Source: CAXBCP01 sp963974055 (GTDB lineage: Bacteria > Pseudomonadota > Alphaproteobacteria > MPNO01 > UBA830). Taken from it: a DNA stretch of 5,906 bases. The translations under genes and the position numbers were made by a program. Below, in pieces: positions 1-5,087 of the stretch (within the stretch, counting starts at the first letter, position 1; every line of letters begins with the position of its first letter). The stretch is taken from assembly GCA_963974055.1 (NCBI GenBank), contig CAXBCP010000076.1, positions 1 through 5,906 on the forward strand. Direction: 5' to 3'. Under the pieces are notes generated by a model. It worked only from the letters and a program-made list of their open reading frames with translations, did not search any database and was not told where the DNA came from.

Positions 1-579
1 CGCTTCGTGCAGCGGCACGTTGGCGCTGCCGACGCAGTCGGGCGGCATGACGATGTAATAGCCGTGGAAAAACGCCTCGCGCAGGGTGGATTCGACGCAC
101 ACATTGGTCGCCACCCCGGTCATCACCAGGGACTTGATTCCCCGGCGGCGCAGGATGTCGTCCATCTGGGTGTTGTGGAACGCCGAATAGCAGCGCTTTT
201 CGACCACCTGTTCGCCGTCCACCGGGCCGATCTCGTAGAAATCGGCGCCCCAGCTGTCGGTGGCGCAGCACACGGCGCCCTTGCCCTTGTCCAGCATCTT
301 GGACAGCATCGGCGCCGGCAGTAACTCGTGGTCGTAGATCGCCTTGATCCACACCACCATGCAGCCCGCGTCGCGCGCCGCCTCGACCAGTTTGCCGATG
401 CGCGCGGCCAGCGGCTTGTTGCCGCTCATATCCGCGCCCTGGGTGGTGTGGATATAGCCGTTCTCGGCGCAGAAATCGTTCTGCATGTCGACCACGACAA
501 GCGCCGTGTGCGCGGGATCGAGAATCTCGTCGAGCCCGTTGAGCAGTCCCGGATGGCCGTCGGTCAGTGTGTCAGACAT
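1..579 (-). CDS. RutB-like cysteine hydrolase (isochorismatase fold), 3' end cut by window edge
   Basis: The visible 193 codons encode the body of an isochorismatase-superfamily cysteine hydrolase, a cytosolic family that cleaves amide, N-carbamoyl or ureido bonds. The catalytic triad is visible: Asp31 in VVVDMQNDF, Lys128 in VVEKRCYSAF, and nucleophile Cys161 in GVATNVCVESTLR, which also carries the family's cis-peptide segment (VAT). The GVATNVCVESTLR and SAFHNTQMDDILR stretches recall RutB (ureidoacrylate amidohydrolase) more than nicotinamidase, but the substrate cannot be read off. The ATG at 579 overlaps the end of the LigB-like gene by 8 bases (AATGTCTGA), and an AAGGA lies about 8 bases upstream on the minus strand, so it is translationally coupled as the third gene of the operon. 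The C-terminus and stop lie outside the window. N-carbamoylsarcosine amidase-type or maleamate amidohydrolase-type functions are alternatives. Confidence 0.9.
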   Translation of the reverse strand, partial: MSDTLTDGHPGLLNGLDEILDPAHTALVVVDMQNDFCAENGYIHTTQGADMSGNKPLAARIGKLVEAARDAGCMVVWIKAIYDHELLPAPMLSKMLDKGKGAVCCATDSWGADFYEIGPVDGEQVVEKRCYSAFHNTQMDDILRRRGIKSLVMTGVATNVCVESTLREAFFHGYYIVMPPDCVGSANVPLHEA

Positions 580-1432
580 TCGCGGTTTCCTTCTCCATAT
601 CCCAGTAGATGCAGCCCATGCCGCAGCGCAGCGCAACGGACGGCTCGTAGCAGATCGTGTGCGCGGGGCGCGTGCCGACCGCGCCCATGGCGGCGATCCA
701 GGCGATCAGCTCGGACGTGCCGCCGTCGCCGGCCGCGACCATCTTTTCCATGGTGCATTCGCGCAGGACGTTCCCGGGGTCGCCCTGTTCCAGCAATGCC
801 AGGAACCAGCGGTCGAATTCCTCGTCCACGTCGAAATATTTCGGCCCGCCCGGATCGTGGCTGAGCCCGCCCGTGCCCATGATCGCGACGCGCATCCCCG
901 CCGGCAGGTCGTTTTCGGCGATCTCCCTCAGCGCCAGGCCGAAATCGTAGCAGTGCTGCGGCGACGGCACCGGCGGCACCACGCAGTTCATGTGGATCGG
1001 CACCAGCGGGATGTCGTAATCCGGCGTGAGGTATTTCAGCGGCACCGACCAGTTGTCGTCGAACAGCAAATCGCTCTTCGACGTCGTGTGGAAGCCGCGC
1101 GCGCTTAAGCCCTCGAACAGGGTCTTCGCGACGCCGGCATCGCCGGCCACGCTGTAGGGCGCGACATTGACCCAGTCGCGGAACCATTCCGCCGGGCCGG
1201 ACCAGTTCTGCGCCGTGCCGACGCAGAAATCGTGCAGGTCGTGCAGCGGCATGTTGAGCACGTGGTCGTTGGCGATGCCGATGATCACGTCGGGCTTCGA
1301 TGCGCGCAGCAGGTCGCCCAGCCTGTTGAAGCCGTCGGTCAGGCTTTTCTGTTCGTGTTCCGGCGCCTGGTCGAGCCAGCCGGTCAGGCCCGGCGCGTGG
1401 CTCAGCCCGGTCGCAAATACAATCTCTGCCAT
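572..1432 (-). CDS. LigB-type class III extradiol ring-cleavage dioxygenase, catalytic (beta) subunit
   Basis: This 286-residue protein matches the LigB family, Fe(II) dioxygenases that open catechol-type rings with O2. The expected metal ligands are visible: His12 in GLSHAPG, His57 in IANDHVLN and Glu241 in GGTSELIAW, corresponding to His12, His61 and Glu242 of protocatechuate 4,5-dioxygenase LigB. The catalytic base corresponds to His192 in GTGGLSH. The usual DHG...VPL motif is instead DDNWSVPL (125-132), so the second-sphere His (His127 of LigB) is replaced by Asp126. This hints at a substrate or mechanism unlike protocatechuate. The length is slightly below classical LigB (about 300). The ATG shares one base with the stop of the LigA-like gene (TGATG), indicating coupling and a 1:1 heteromer. 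The true substrate is unknown; a hydroxylated pyridine, aminophenol or carbamoylated catechol would suit the adjacent amidohydrolase, but that is inference. Confidence 0.92.
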   Translation of the reverse strand: MAEIVFATGLSHAPGLTGWLDQAPEHEQKSLTDGFNRLGDLLRASKPDVIIGIANDHVLNMPLHDLHDFCVGTAQNWSGPAEWFRDWVNVAPYSVAGDAGVAKTLFEGLSARGFHTTSKSDLLFDDNWSVPLKYLTPDYDIPLVPIHMNCVVPPVPSPQHCYDFGLALREIAENDLPAGMRVAIMGTGGLSHDPGGPKYFDVDEEFDRWFLALLEQGDPGNVLRECTMEKMVAAGDGGTSELIAWIAAMGAVGTRPAHTICYEPSVALRCGMGCIYWDMEKETANV

Positions 1433-1743
1433 CAGCGGGTTTTCCCTTTTCCTTCGACGACGCTTTTGCCGTAGGCCTGCGCCGAGGGTGAATTGTTGTG
1501 GTTATAGGCGCCGCCATGGAACAGGCGCGATACCTGCGGCAGGAAATAGGGATGCACCCCCAGTTCGCCGAGCCGCTTGATGTCGAGATCGCGGAACGCC
1601 TTGCGTTCGTCCTCCGACAGGCCGTATTCCTCCATCAGATCTTCGAACTTCTCGGTGAATCCGGTATATTTCGCCGGGTCGCGCCGCACGTCGAAGATCA
1701 TCCGGTTCGACGCCAGGTCGCGCTTTACGTCTGCCACGGGCAT
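1432..1743 (-). CDS. LigA-type small (alpha) subunit of extradiol dioxygenase
   Basis: This 103-residue protein resembles the LigA family, the small helical subunit that caps the active site of LigB-type dioxygenases. Family-like features are the helical segment with EEYGLSEDERKAF (about 38-50), the D-I-K-R-L-GELGVHPYFLPQ segment (about 54-70), and a basic C-terminal tail (KGKGKTR). It is shorter than Sphingobium LigA (139 residues), lacking most of its N-terminal part. I chose the ATG at 1743 over the in-frame ATG at 1758 because a strong Shine-Dalgarno GGGAGGAA (1756-1749) lies 5 bases before it, whereas the 1758 ATG sits against that same sequence. It is the first gene of the minus-strand operon LigA-LigB-hydrolase, and its TGA overlaps the LigB ATG by one base. 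Confidence 0.88.
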   Translation of the reverse strand: MPVADVKRDLASNRMIFDVRRDPAKYTGFTEKFEDLMEEYGLSEDERKAFRDLDIKRLGELGVHPYFLPQVSRLFHGGAYNHNNSPSAQAYGKSVVEGKGKTR

Positions 1744-1748
1744 GGCGG

Positions 1749-1756
1749 TTCCTCCC
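1749..1756 (-). promoter_or_regulatory. Shine-Dalgarno deciding the LigA-like start
   Basis: On the minus strand GGGAGGAA precedes the ATG at 1743 by 5 bases. This nearly perfect anti-16S match makes the internal ATG, rather than the upstream ATG at 1758, the likely start. Confidence 0.8.
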
Positions 1757-1757
1757 A

Positions 1758-1786
1758 TTTCATGCGCTGCAATTACGCGCTAGTCT
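1758..1786 (+). promoter_or_regulatory. Candidate promoter for the first DUF1989 gene (TTTCAT-N17-TAGTCT)
   Basis: TTTCAT (1758-1763) is followed after 17 bases by TAGTCT (1781-1786), placing a start near 1793 and a leader of about 24 bases before the ATG at 1817. Either hexamer alone is a weak match to the sigma-70 consensus. The case rests on the same arrangement, TTTCAT-N17-TAACCT, recurring before the ThDP gene at 3307-3335 inside a 35-base block with 29 identities. The block could equally be an operator plus promoter. A TTGC-N9-GCAA inverted repeat (1786-1802) overlaps the start region and could be a regulator site. Confidence 0.5.
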
Positions 1787-1792
1787 TGCGCC

Positions 1793-1822
1793 AGCATAGC
1801 AACGAACAGGACCGGGATGAAA
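1793..1822 (-). promoter_or_regulatory. Candidate promoter for the LigA-LigB-hydrolase operon (TTTCAT-N18-TATGCT)
   Basis: Reading the minus strand, TTTCAT (1822-1817) is followed after 18 bases by TATGCT (1798-1793), then GGCGC. The -10 context GCTAnnCTnGCGC is the same as in the two plus-strand promoters here. A start near 1786 would leave a leader of about 43 bases before the LigA-like ATG. The -35 part overlaps the first codons of the DUF1989 gene. This is a by-eye call and the weakest of the three related promoters. Confidence 0.35.
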
Positions 1823-2440
1823 CCGTTCTTCGAAACCGTTATGGCGCCCGCGACCGGGTGGGCGCAGGTCGTCGAAACCGGCCAGCGCCTGCGGGTGACC
1901 GACCTCGAAGGGTTGCAGGTGGTCGATATGGCGGTGTTCAACGCCGCCAATCTGCGCGAAAAGCTGTCGACGTCCTATTCGCGCTCGCGCGCCGGGGCGC
2001 GGCGGCTCGACGACGGCGGCGGGTTTCATCCCCGCGACCGCCTGTTCGAGGGCGATGCGCTGATGTCGACCATCAATAACGAGATGATGCGGATCACCGC
2101 CGATACCGCCGACGTGAAGGGCATGCACGATGTCCACGGCCGCATGTGCAACCGCCATCTCTACGCGGCCATGGGCGCGGGCGAAAAGGACGGCTGCCAC
2201 GAGATCATTTCCGGCGTCGTCGCCCCCTGGGACCTTCTGCCCGAGGACATCCCCGACACCATCGACCTGTTCATGAACTTTCACCACGACTGCGCTCATG
2301 GCTGGTGGGTGCTCGAAGACGGCGTGTCGAAACCGGGCGACTATATCGAGTTCGAGGCGGCGATGGACTGCCTGGTCGCGCTGTCCAACTGCCCGTTCTA
2401 TCGCGGCACGCCGATGAAGGTCGAACTGTTCGGCGCCTGA
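1817..2440 (+). CDS. DUF1989 / urea carboxylase-associated family protein (first of a pair)
   Basis: This 207-residue protein belongs to the DUF1989 (urea carboxylase-associated) family. Visible family signatures are KGMHDVHGRMCNRH (101-114, with His104, His107 and Cys111), APWDL (136-140), IDLFMNFHHD (149-158), and the C-terminal SKPGDYIEFEAAMDC followed by LSNCP (Cys185, Cys192). In guanidine-assimilating bacteria two such proteins form carboxyguanidine deiminase (CgdAB), which releases ammonia before allophanate hydrolase acts; the family was earlier annotated only as a urea carboxylase accessory. No urea/guanidine carboxylase is seen here, so the substrate may differ. AGGA (1808-1811) lies 5 bases before the chosen ATG. 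The gene starts 73 bases from the divergent LigA-like gene and precedes its paralogue by 84 bases. It is a soluble cytosolic protein with no signal peptide. Confidence 0.88.
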   Translation: MKPFFETVMAPATGWAQVVETGQRLRVTDLEGLQVVDMAVFNAANLREKLSTSYSRSRAGARRLDDGGGFHPRDRLFEGDALMSTINNEMMRITADTADVKGMHDVHGRMCNRHLYAAMGAGEKDGCHEIISGVVAPWDLLPEDIPDTIDLFMNFHHDCAHGWWVLEDGVSKPGDYIEFEAAMDCLVALSNCPFYRGTPMKVELFGA

Positions 2441-2466
2441 CGGCGCGGTGCAACCGGACGATGCGC

Positions 2467-2496
2467 TTGAAACGGAACCGCAATCAAAGGTAATAT
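2467..2496 (+). promoter_or_regulatory. Candidate sigma-70 promoter for the second DUF1989 gene (TTGAAA-N18-TAATAT)
   Basis: In the 84-base gap between the two DUF1989 genes, TTGAAA (2467-2472, 5 of 6 to the -35 consensus) is followed after 18 bases by TAATAT (2491-2496), with an AT-rich patch unusual for this DNA. A start near 2503 gives a leader of about 22 bases. It does not resemble the TTTCAT-type promoters on either side, so the second paralogue may have its own expression as well as read-through. Confidence 0.5.
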
Positions 2497-2524
2497 ACGG
2501 GAAGCCGGTACAACCTGAGAGAGC

Positions 2525-3259
2525 ATGATGGAAAAGGTTCACGAACAGGTTCTCGACGGCGGCCAGGCGGTCGGCTTCGTCCTCGAGGCCGGGCAGCATC
2601 TGCGCATCACCGATCTTGTCGGGCAGCAGATCGGCACGATGACCGCCTTCGCCGCCCCGGCCGACGGCGCCGAATTTTCGTGGAAGCGCTCCATCGCCCG
2701 GGCGCTGTCGCGGCGGGCGGACAACCCGCCCGGCTATGCCGGCCTGTTCGAAGGCGACCTGCTGCTGTCGGCCGACGGCGCCGAGATGCTGCGCATCGCC
2801 GCCGACACCATGGCGATCAAGGGCATCACCAATGTCCACGCGACCGTCTGCAACCGCCATGTCGAGGTGGCGAGCGGATCGCGCGACCGCGATTACTGCT
2901 ACGAAGCGGCCTACCGGGCGGCGGAGCCGTGGGGGCTCGAACTCCCGGCGGCGGGCAACGGCGGATATCCGTCGGGCGATCTGCTCGACCGGCTCGACCT
3001 GTTTGCAAAACCGCAGGACGAAAGCGCCGAAGCGCGCGCCGCCGAAGACCCCGACAGCAAACTGGCCTTCGGCGCCGACGGGCGGGTGAAGGATTACGCG
3101 GCGCAACGGGCGGCGTCCGACAAGTGGCAGATCCTCGGCGAATCCGTTTCCCGCCCCGGCGACTATCTCGAATTCGAGGCGCTGGCCGACTGCCTGGTGA
3201 CCTGCGCCAACTGCATCTACGGCGACGCCAATTCGATGAAGATCGAATTCCTCGCCTGA
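2525..3259 (+). CDS. DUF1989 / urea carboxylase-associated family protein (second of a pair)
   Basis: This 244-residue paralogue of the preceding gene shares the family motifs: GITNVHATVCNRH (100-112, with His105 and Cys109), EPWGL (134-138), LDLF (157-160), and SRPGDYLEFEALADC with a following CANC (Cys223, Cys230). The segment between DLF and PGDY is about 30 residues longer than in the first copy, hydrophilic and acidic (about 161-205), and the MNFHHD segment is missing. The two copies therefore look specialised, as expected for a heteromeric pair such as the CgdA/CgdB carboxyguanidine deiminase. The start is ambiguous between ATG 2525 and ATG 2528, with GAGAGAG just upstream. It lies 138 bases before the ThDP gene. 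The catalysed reaction is inferred only at family level. Confidence 0.87.
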   Translation: MMEKVHEQVLDGGQAVGFVLEAGQHLRITDLVGQQIGTMTAFAAPADGAEFSWKRSIARALSRRADNPPGYAGLFEGDLLLSADGAEMLRIAADTMAIKGITNVHATVCNRHVEVASGSRDRDYCYEAAYRAAEPWGLELPAAGNGGYPSGDLLDRLDLFAKPQDESAEARAAEDPDSKLAFGADGRVKDYAAQRAASDKWQILGESVSRPGDYLEFEALADCLVTCANCIYGDANSMKIEFLA

Positions 3260-3278
3260 TCCCGTCCGGCCGCCTCCC

Positions 3279-3314
3279 CGCGTTTCATCCCGCGTTTCAT
3301 CCCGTATTTCATGC
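3279..3314 (+). repeat. Three tandem 12-bp units in the ThDP-gene leader
   Basis: CGCGTTTCATCC occurs twice in perfect tandem (3279-3290, 3291-3302) and is followed by a diverged third unit CGTATTTCATGC (3303-3314, three changes). The third unit supplies the TTTCAT taken as the -35 element of the promoter at 3307-3335. The exact 11-mer GTTTCATCCCG also lies inverted at 1813-1823, at the start of the first DUF1989 gene. These could be regulator sites arrayed upstream of the promoter. Confidence 0.75.
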
Positions 3315-3335
3315 GGTGCGATAACGCGCTAACCT
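3307..3335 (+). promoter_or_regulatory. Candidate promoter for the ThDP gene (TTTCAT-N17-TAACCT), copy of the one at 1758
   Basis: TTTCAT (3307-3312) is followed after 17 bases by TAACCT (3330-3335). The block 3306-3340 matches 1757-1791 at 29 of 35 positions by hand alignment, including the identical 10-mer ATTTCATGCG and 8-mer ACGCGCTA at the same offset. It sits immediately after two upstream copies of a GTTTCATCCCG repeat. A start near 3342 leaves about 56 bases of leader. Conservation between two non-coding sites makes a regulatory role likelier than chance. Confidence 0.55.
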
Positions 3336-3397
3336 CGCGCGCGCACAACAATCGGGGGGGCGCGGGAAAAACCCGTGCACCGGGGGAGAGACAGCGG

Positions 3398-5038
3398 ATG
3401 ACCGGAAATTCAGTGAAAATGAGCGGCGGCGAGGCGATCGTGGATGCGCTGGTGCGCAACGGAATCGATACCGCGTTCGGCATTCCGGGGGTCCAGCTCG
3501 ACCCGCTCTTCGCCGCCCTGCACGACGCGCAGAACAGCATCCGCGTCCTCCATTCGCGCCACGAACAGGGCGCCGCCTACATGGCGCTCGGCTATGCCCA
3601 GGCGACCGGGCGGGTCGGCACCGTCATCGTCGTGCCGGGGCCGGGCCTGCTCAATGCGTCGGCCGCGATCTCCACCGGCTACGCGCTCAATTCGCAGATG
3701 CTGTGCGTCGTCGGCCAGATCCCGTCGGCGATGATCGGCAGGGGCACCGGCCAGCTTCACGAACTGCCGGACCAGCTCGCCATCGCGCAGGGGCTGACCA
3801 AGTTCGCCGCCCGCATGGATTCACCGGGCGACGCGCCCGCCACCCTGGCCGAGGCGTTCCGCCAGCTCCATACCGGCCGCCGCCGCCCGGTCCATGTCGA
3901 GATGGCGATGGACATCCTGAAGGCCGAGGGCGACGTCACCCCCATCGACCCGCCGGACTCCTACGACGCGGCCGAGCCCGACCCCGACCGCATCGCGGCG
4001 GCGGCGAAACTGCTGGGCGAGGCCAGAAATCCCCTCATCTTCGCCGGCGGCGGCGCCATCGATGCCGGGGCCGACCTGCTGCTGCTCGCCGAGCTGCTGC
4101 AGGCGCCGGTGGTGATGTCGCGCGGCGCGCTCGGCGCGATCGATTCCCGCCACCCTCTGGCGCTCACCCCGCCGCACGGCCACAAGCTGTGGAAGGACGC
4201 CGACGTGGTGCTCGGAATCGGCACGCGGCTGGTGCCGATGGTGCCGGGCTGGGGCAGCGACGACGGGCTCAAATTCGTCCGGCTCGATATCGACGCCGAC
4301 GAAATGGGCCGCAGCCACACGCCCGATGTCGCGATTCACGCCGATGCCGCGCTCGGCCTCGCCGCGCTCAGCGCCGCCGTGCCCGGCCATAACCGCAGGC
4401 GCGCCGACCGCACGGACGAGATGATCGCGCTCAAGGCCGATGTGCAGCGCGAATTCGACAAGCTCGATCCGCAGGTGCCGATCCTCAACGCCATCCGCCG
4501 CGCCCTGCCCGAGGACGGCATCTTCGTCGAGGAACTGACCCAGCCCGGCTATGTCGCGCGCATGGCGTTCCCGGTCTATCGGCCGCGCACCTATATCAAT
4601 CCCGGCTACCAGGGCACGCTCGGCTATGCCGGCCCGACGGCGATGGGCGCCAAGGTCGGCATGCCGGATCGGAAAGTGCTGGCGATTTCCGGCGATGGCG
4701 GGTTCATGTTCAACGTCCAGGAACTGGCGACCGCGGCGCAGCACGGCATCGACGTCGTGCTGGTGGTGTTCAACGACGGCGCGTTCGGCAACGTCAAGCG
4801 CTTCCAGCAGCAAATGTTTGACGGCAAGGAAATCGCGGTCGAGCTGAAAAACCCGGATTTCATGAAGCTCGCCGACGCGTTCGGCGTCCAGGGCTTCCGC
4901 GTGAAATCCCCGGCCGAACTGGAACGCGCCATCAACGAGGGCTTTTCCACCCCCGGCCCGACCCTGATCGAATACCCCCTCGGCGAAGTGCCGGACCCGT
5001 GGCACCTGATTGCCCAGGGCAAGGTGCGCGGCGACTAG
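3398..5038 (+). CDS. Thiamine diphosphate-dependent decarboxylase/carboligase (acetolactate synthase-like)
   Basis: This 546-residue protein has the three-domain layout of the acetolactate synthase / 2-oxo acid decarboxylase superfamily. The N-terminal pyrimidine-binding domain (about 8-175) carries the catalytic Glu56 in SRHEQGAAYMA, which activates ThDP. The central domain (about 195-330) has the FAGGGAIDAGA segment. The C-terminal pyrophosphate domain (about 360-540) holds the Mg-ThDP motif, GDGGF (432-436) through to Asn459 in VVFND. Such enzymes decarboxylate a 2-oxo acid or transfer the resulting unit to an acceptor. The sequence does not fix the substrate; a link to 2-oxo acids from ring cleavage or guanidino metabolism is inferred from neighbours. 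The ATG at 3398 was chosen over the upstream in-frame ATG at 3311 because GGGGGAG (3382-3388) lies 9 bases before it and the 3311 extension overlaps the promoter; the ATG at 3419 is a weaker alternative. The gene is cytosolic and ends convergently, 49 bases from the PEP-CTERM gene. Confidence 0.9.
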   Translation: MTGNSVKMSGGEAIVDALVRNGIDTAFGIPGVQLDPLFAALHDAQNSIRVLHSRHEQGAAYMALGYAQATGRVGTVIVVPGPGLLNASAAISTGYALNSQMLCVVGQIPSAMIGRGTGQLHELPDQLAIAQGLTKFAARMDSPGDAPATLAEAFRQLHTGRRRPVHVEMAMDILKAEGDVTPIDPPDSYDAAEPDPDRIAAAAKLLGEARNPLIFAGGGAIDAGADLLLLAELLQAPVVMSRGALGAIDSRHPLALTPPHGHKLWKDADVVLGIGTRLVPMVPGWGSDDGLKFVRLDIDADEMGRSHTPDVAIHADAALGLAALSAAVPGHNRRRADRTDEMIALKADVQREFDKLDPQVPILNAIRRALPEDGIFVEELTQPGYVARMAFPVYRPRTYINPGYQGTLGYAGPTAMGAKVGMPDRKVLAISGDGGFMFNVQELATAAQHGIDVVLVVFNDGAFGNVKRFQQQMFDGKEIAVELKNPDFMKLADAFGVQGFRVKSPAELERAINEGFSTPGPTLIEYPLGEVPDPWHLIAQGKVRGD

Positions 5039-5079
5039 GCGGCGCTACGCCCCGCCTGTCGTCCCGGCCCTGTGCCGGG
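5037..5079. terminator. Two adjacent GC-rich hairpins between convergent genes (possible bidirectional terminator)
   Basis: AGGCGG (5037-5042) can pair with CCGCCT (5052-5057) around a 9-base loop, starting within the TAG stop of the ThDP gene. CCCGGC (5063-5068) pairs perfectly with GCCGGG (5074-5079) around a 5-base loop. Neither has a T-run, so rho-independent termination is not certain. The second hairpin (CCCGGCCCTGTGCCGGG) looks like the dispersed intergenic palindromes common in alphaproteobacterial genomes, which is an impression from memory. Confidence 0.35.
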
Positions 5080-5087
5080 GGCCGGCG

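Noticed and set aside
564..1517. Overlapping minus-strand frame (317 codons) across the LigB-like gene
   Set aside because: It runs over the LigB-like gene in another frame and is Arg/Ala/Gly-rich, whereas the chosen frame carries all LigB metal ligands.
1744..1758. Earlier LigA-like start at 1758 (adds MGGTA)
   Set aside because: The strong GGGAGGAA immediately follows this ATG and is correctly spaced only for the ATG at 1743.
1744..1816. Guanidine riboswitch (ykkC type) before the first DUF1989 gene
   Set aside because: Considered because of the family link to guanidine use, but the 73-base intergenic space is filled by promoter elements, the predicted leader is only about 24 bases, and I saw no riboswitch fold.
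1760..3106. Long minus-strand open frame (448 codons) opposite both DUF1989 genes
   Set aside because: It is antisense to two genes with clear family motifs, has a low-complexity Ala/Arg/Val/His-rich composition typical of shadow frames in GC-rich DNA, and shows no recognisable domain.
3311..3397. 29-codon N-terminal extension of the ThDP gene from the ATG at 3311
   Set aside because: It overlaps the shared promoter block, has no good ribosome site, and adds sequence before the usual family start; the ATG at 3398 has GGGGGAG upstream.
3821..5005. Long minus-strand open frame (394 codons) opposite the ThDP gene
   Set aside because: The plus strand holds intact ThDP motifs across the same span; the antisense translation is compositionally biased and has no domain.
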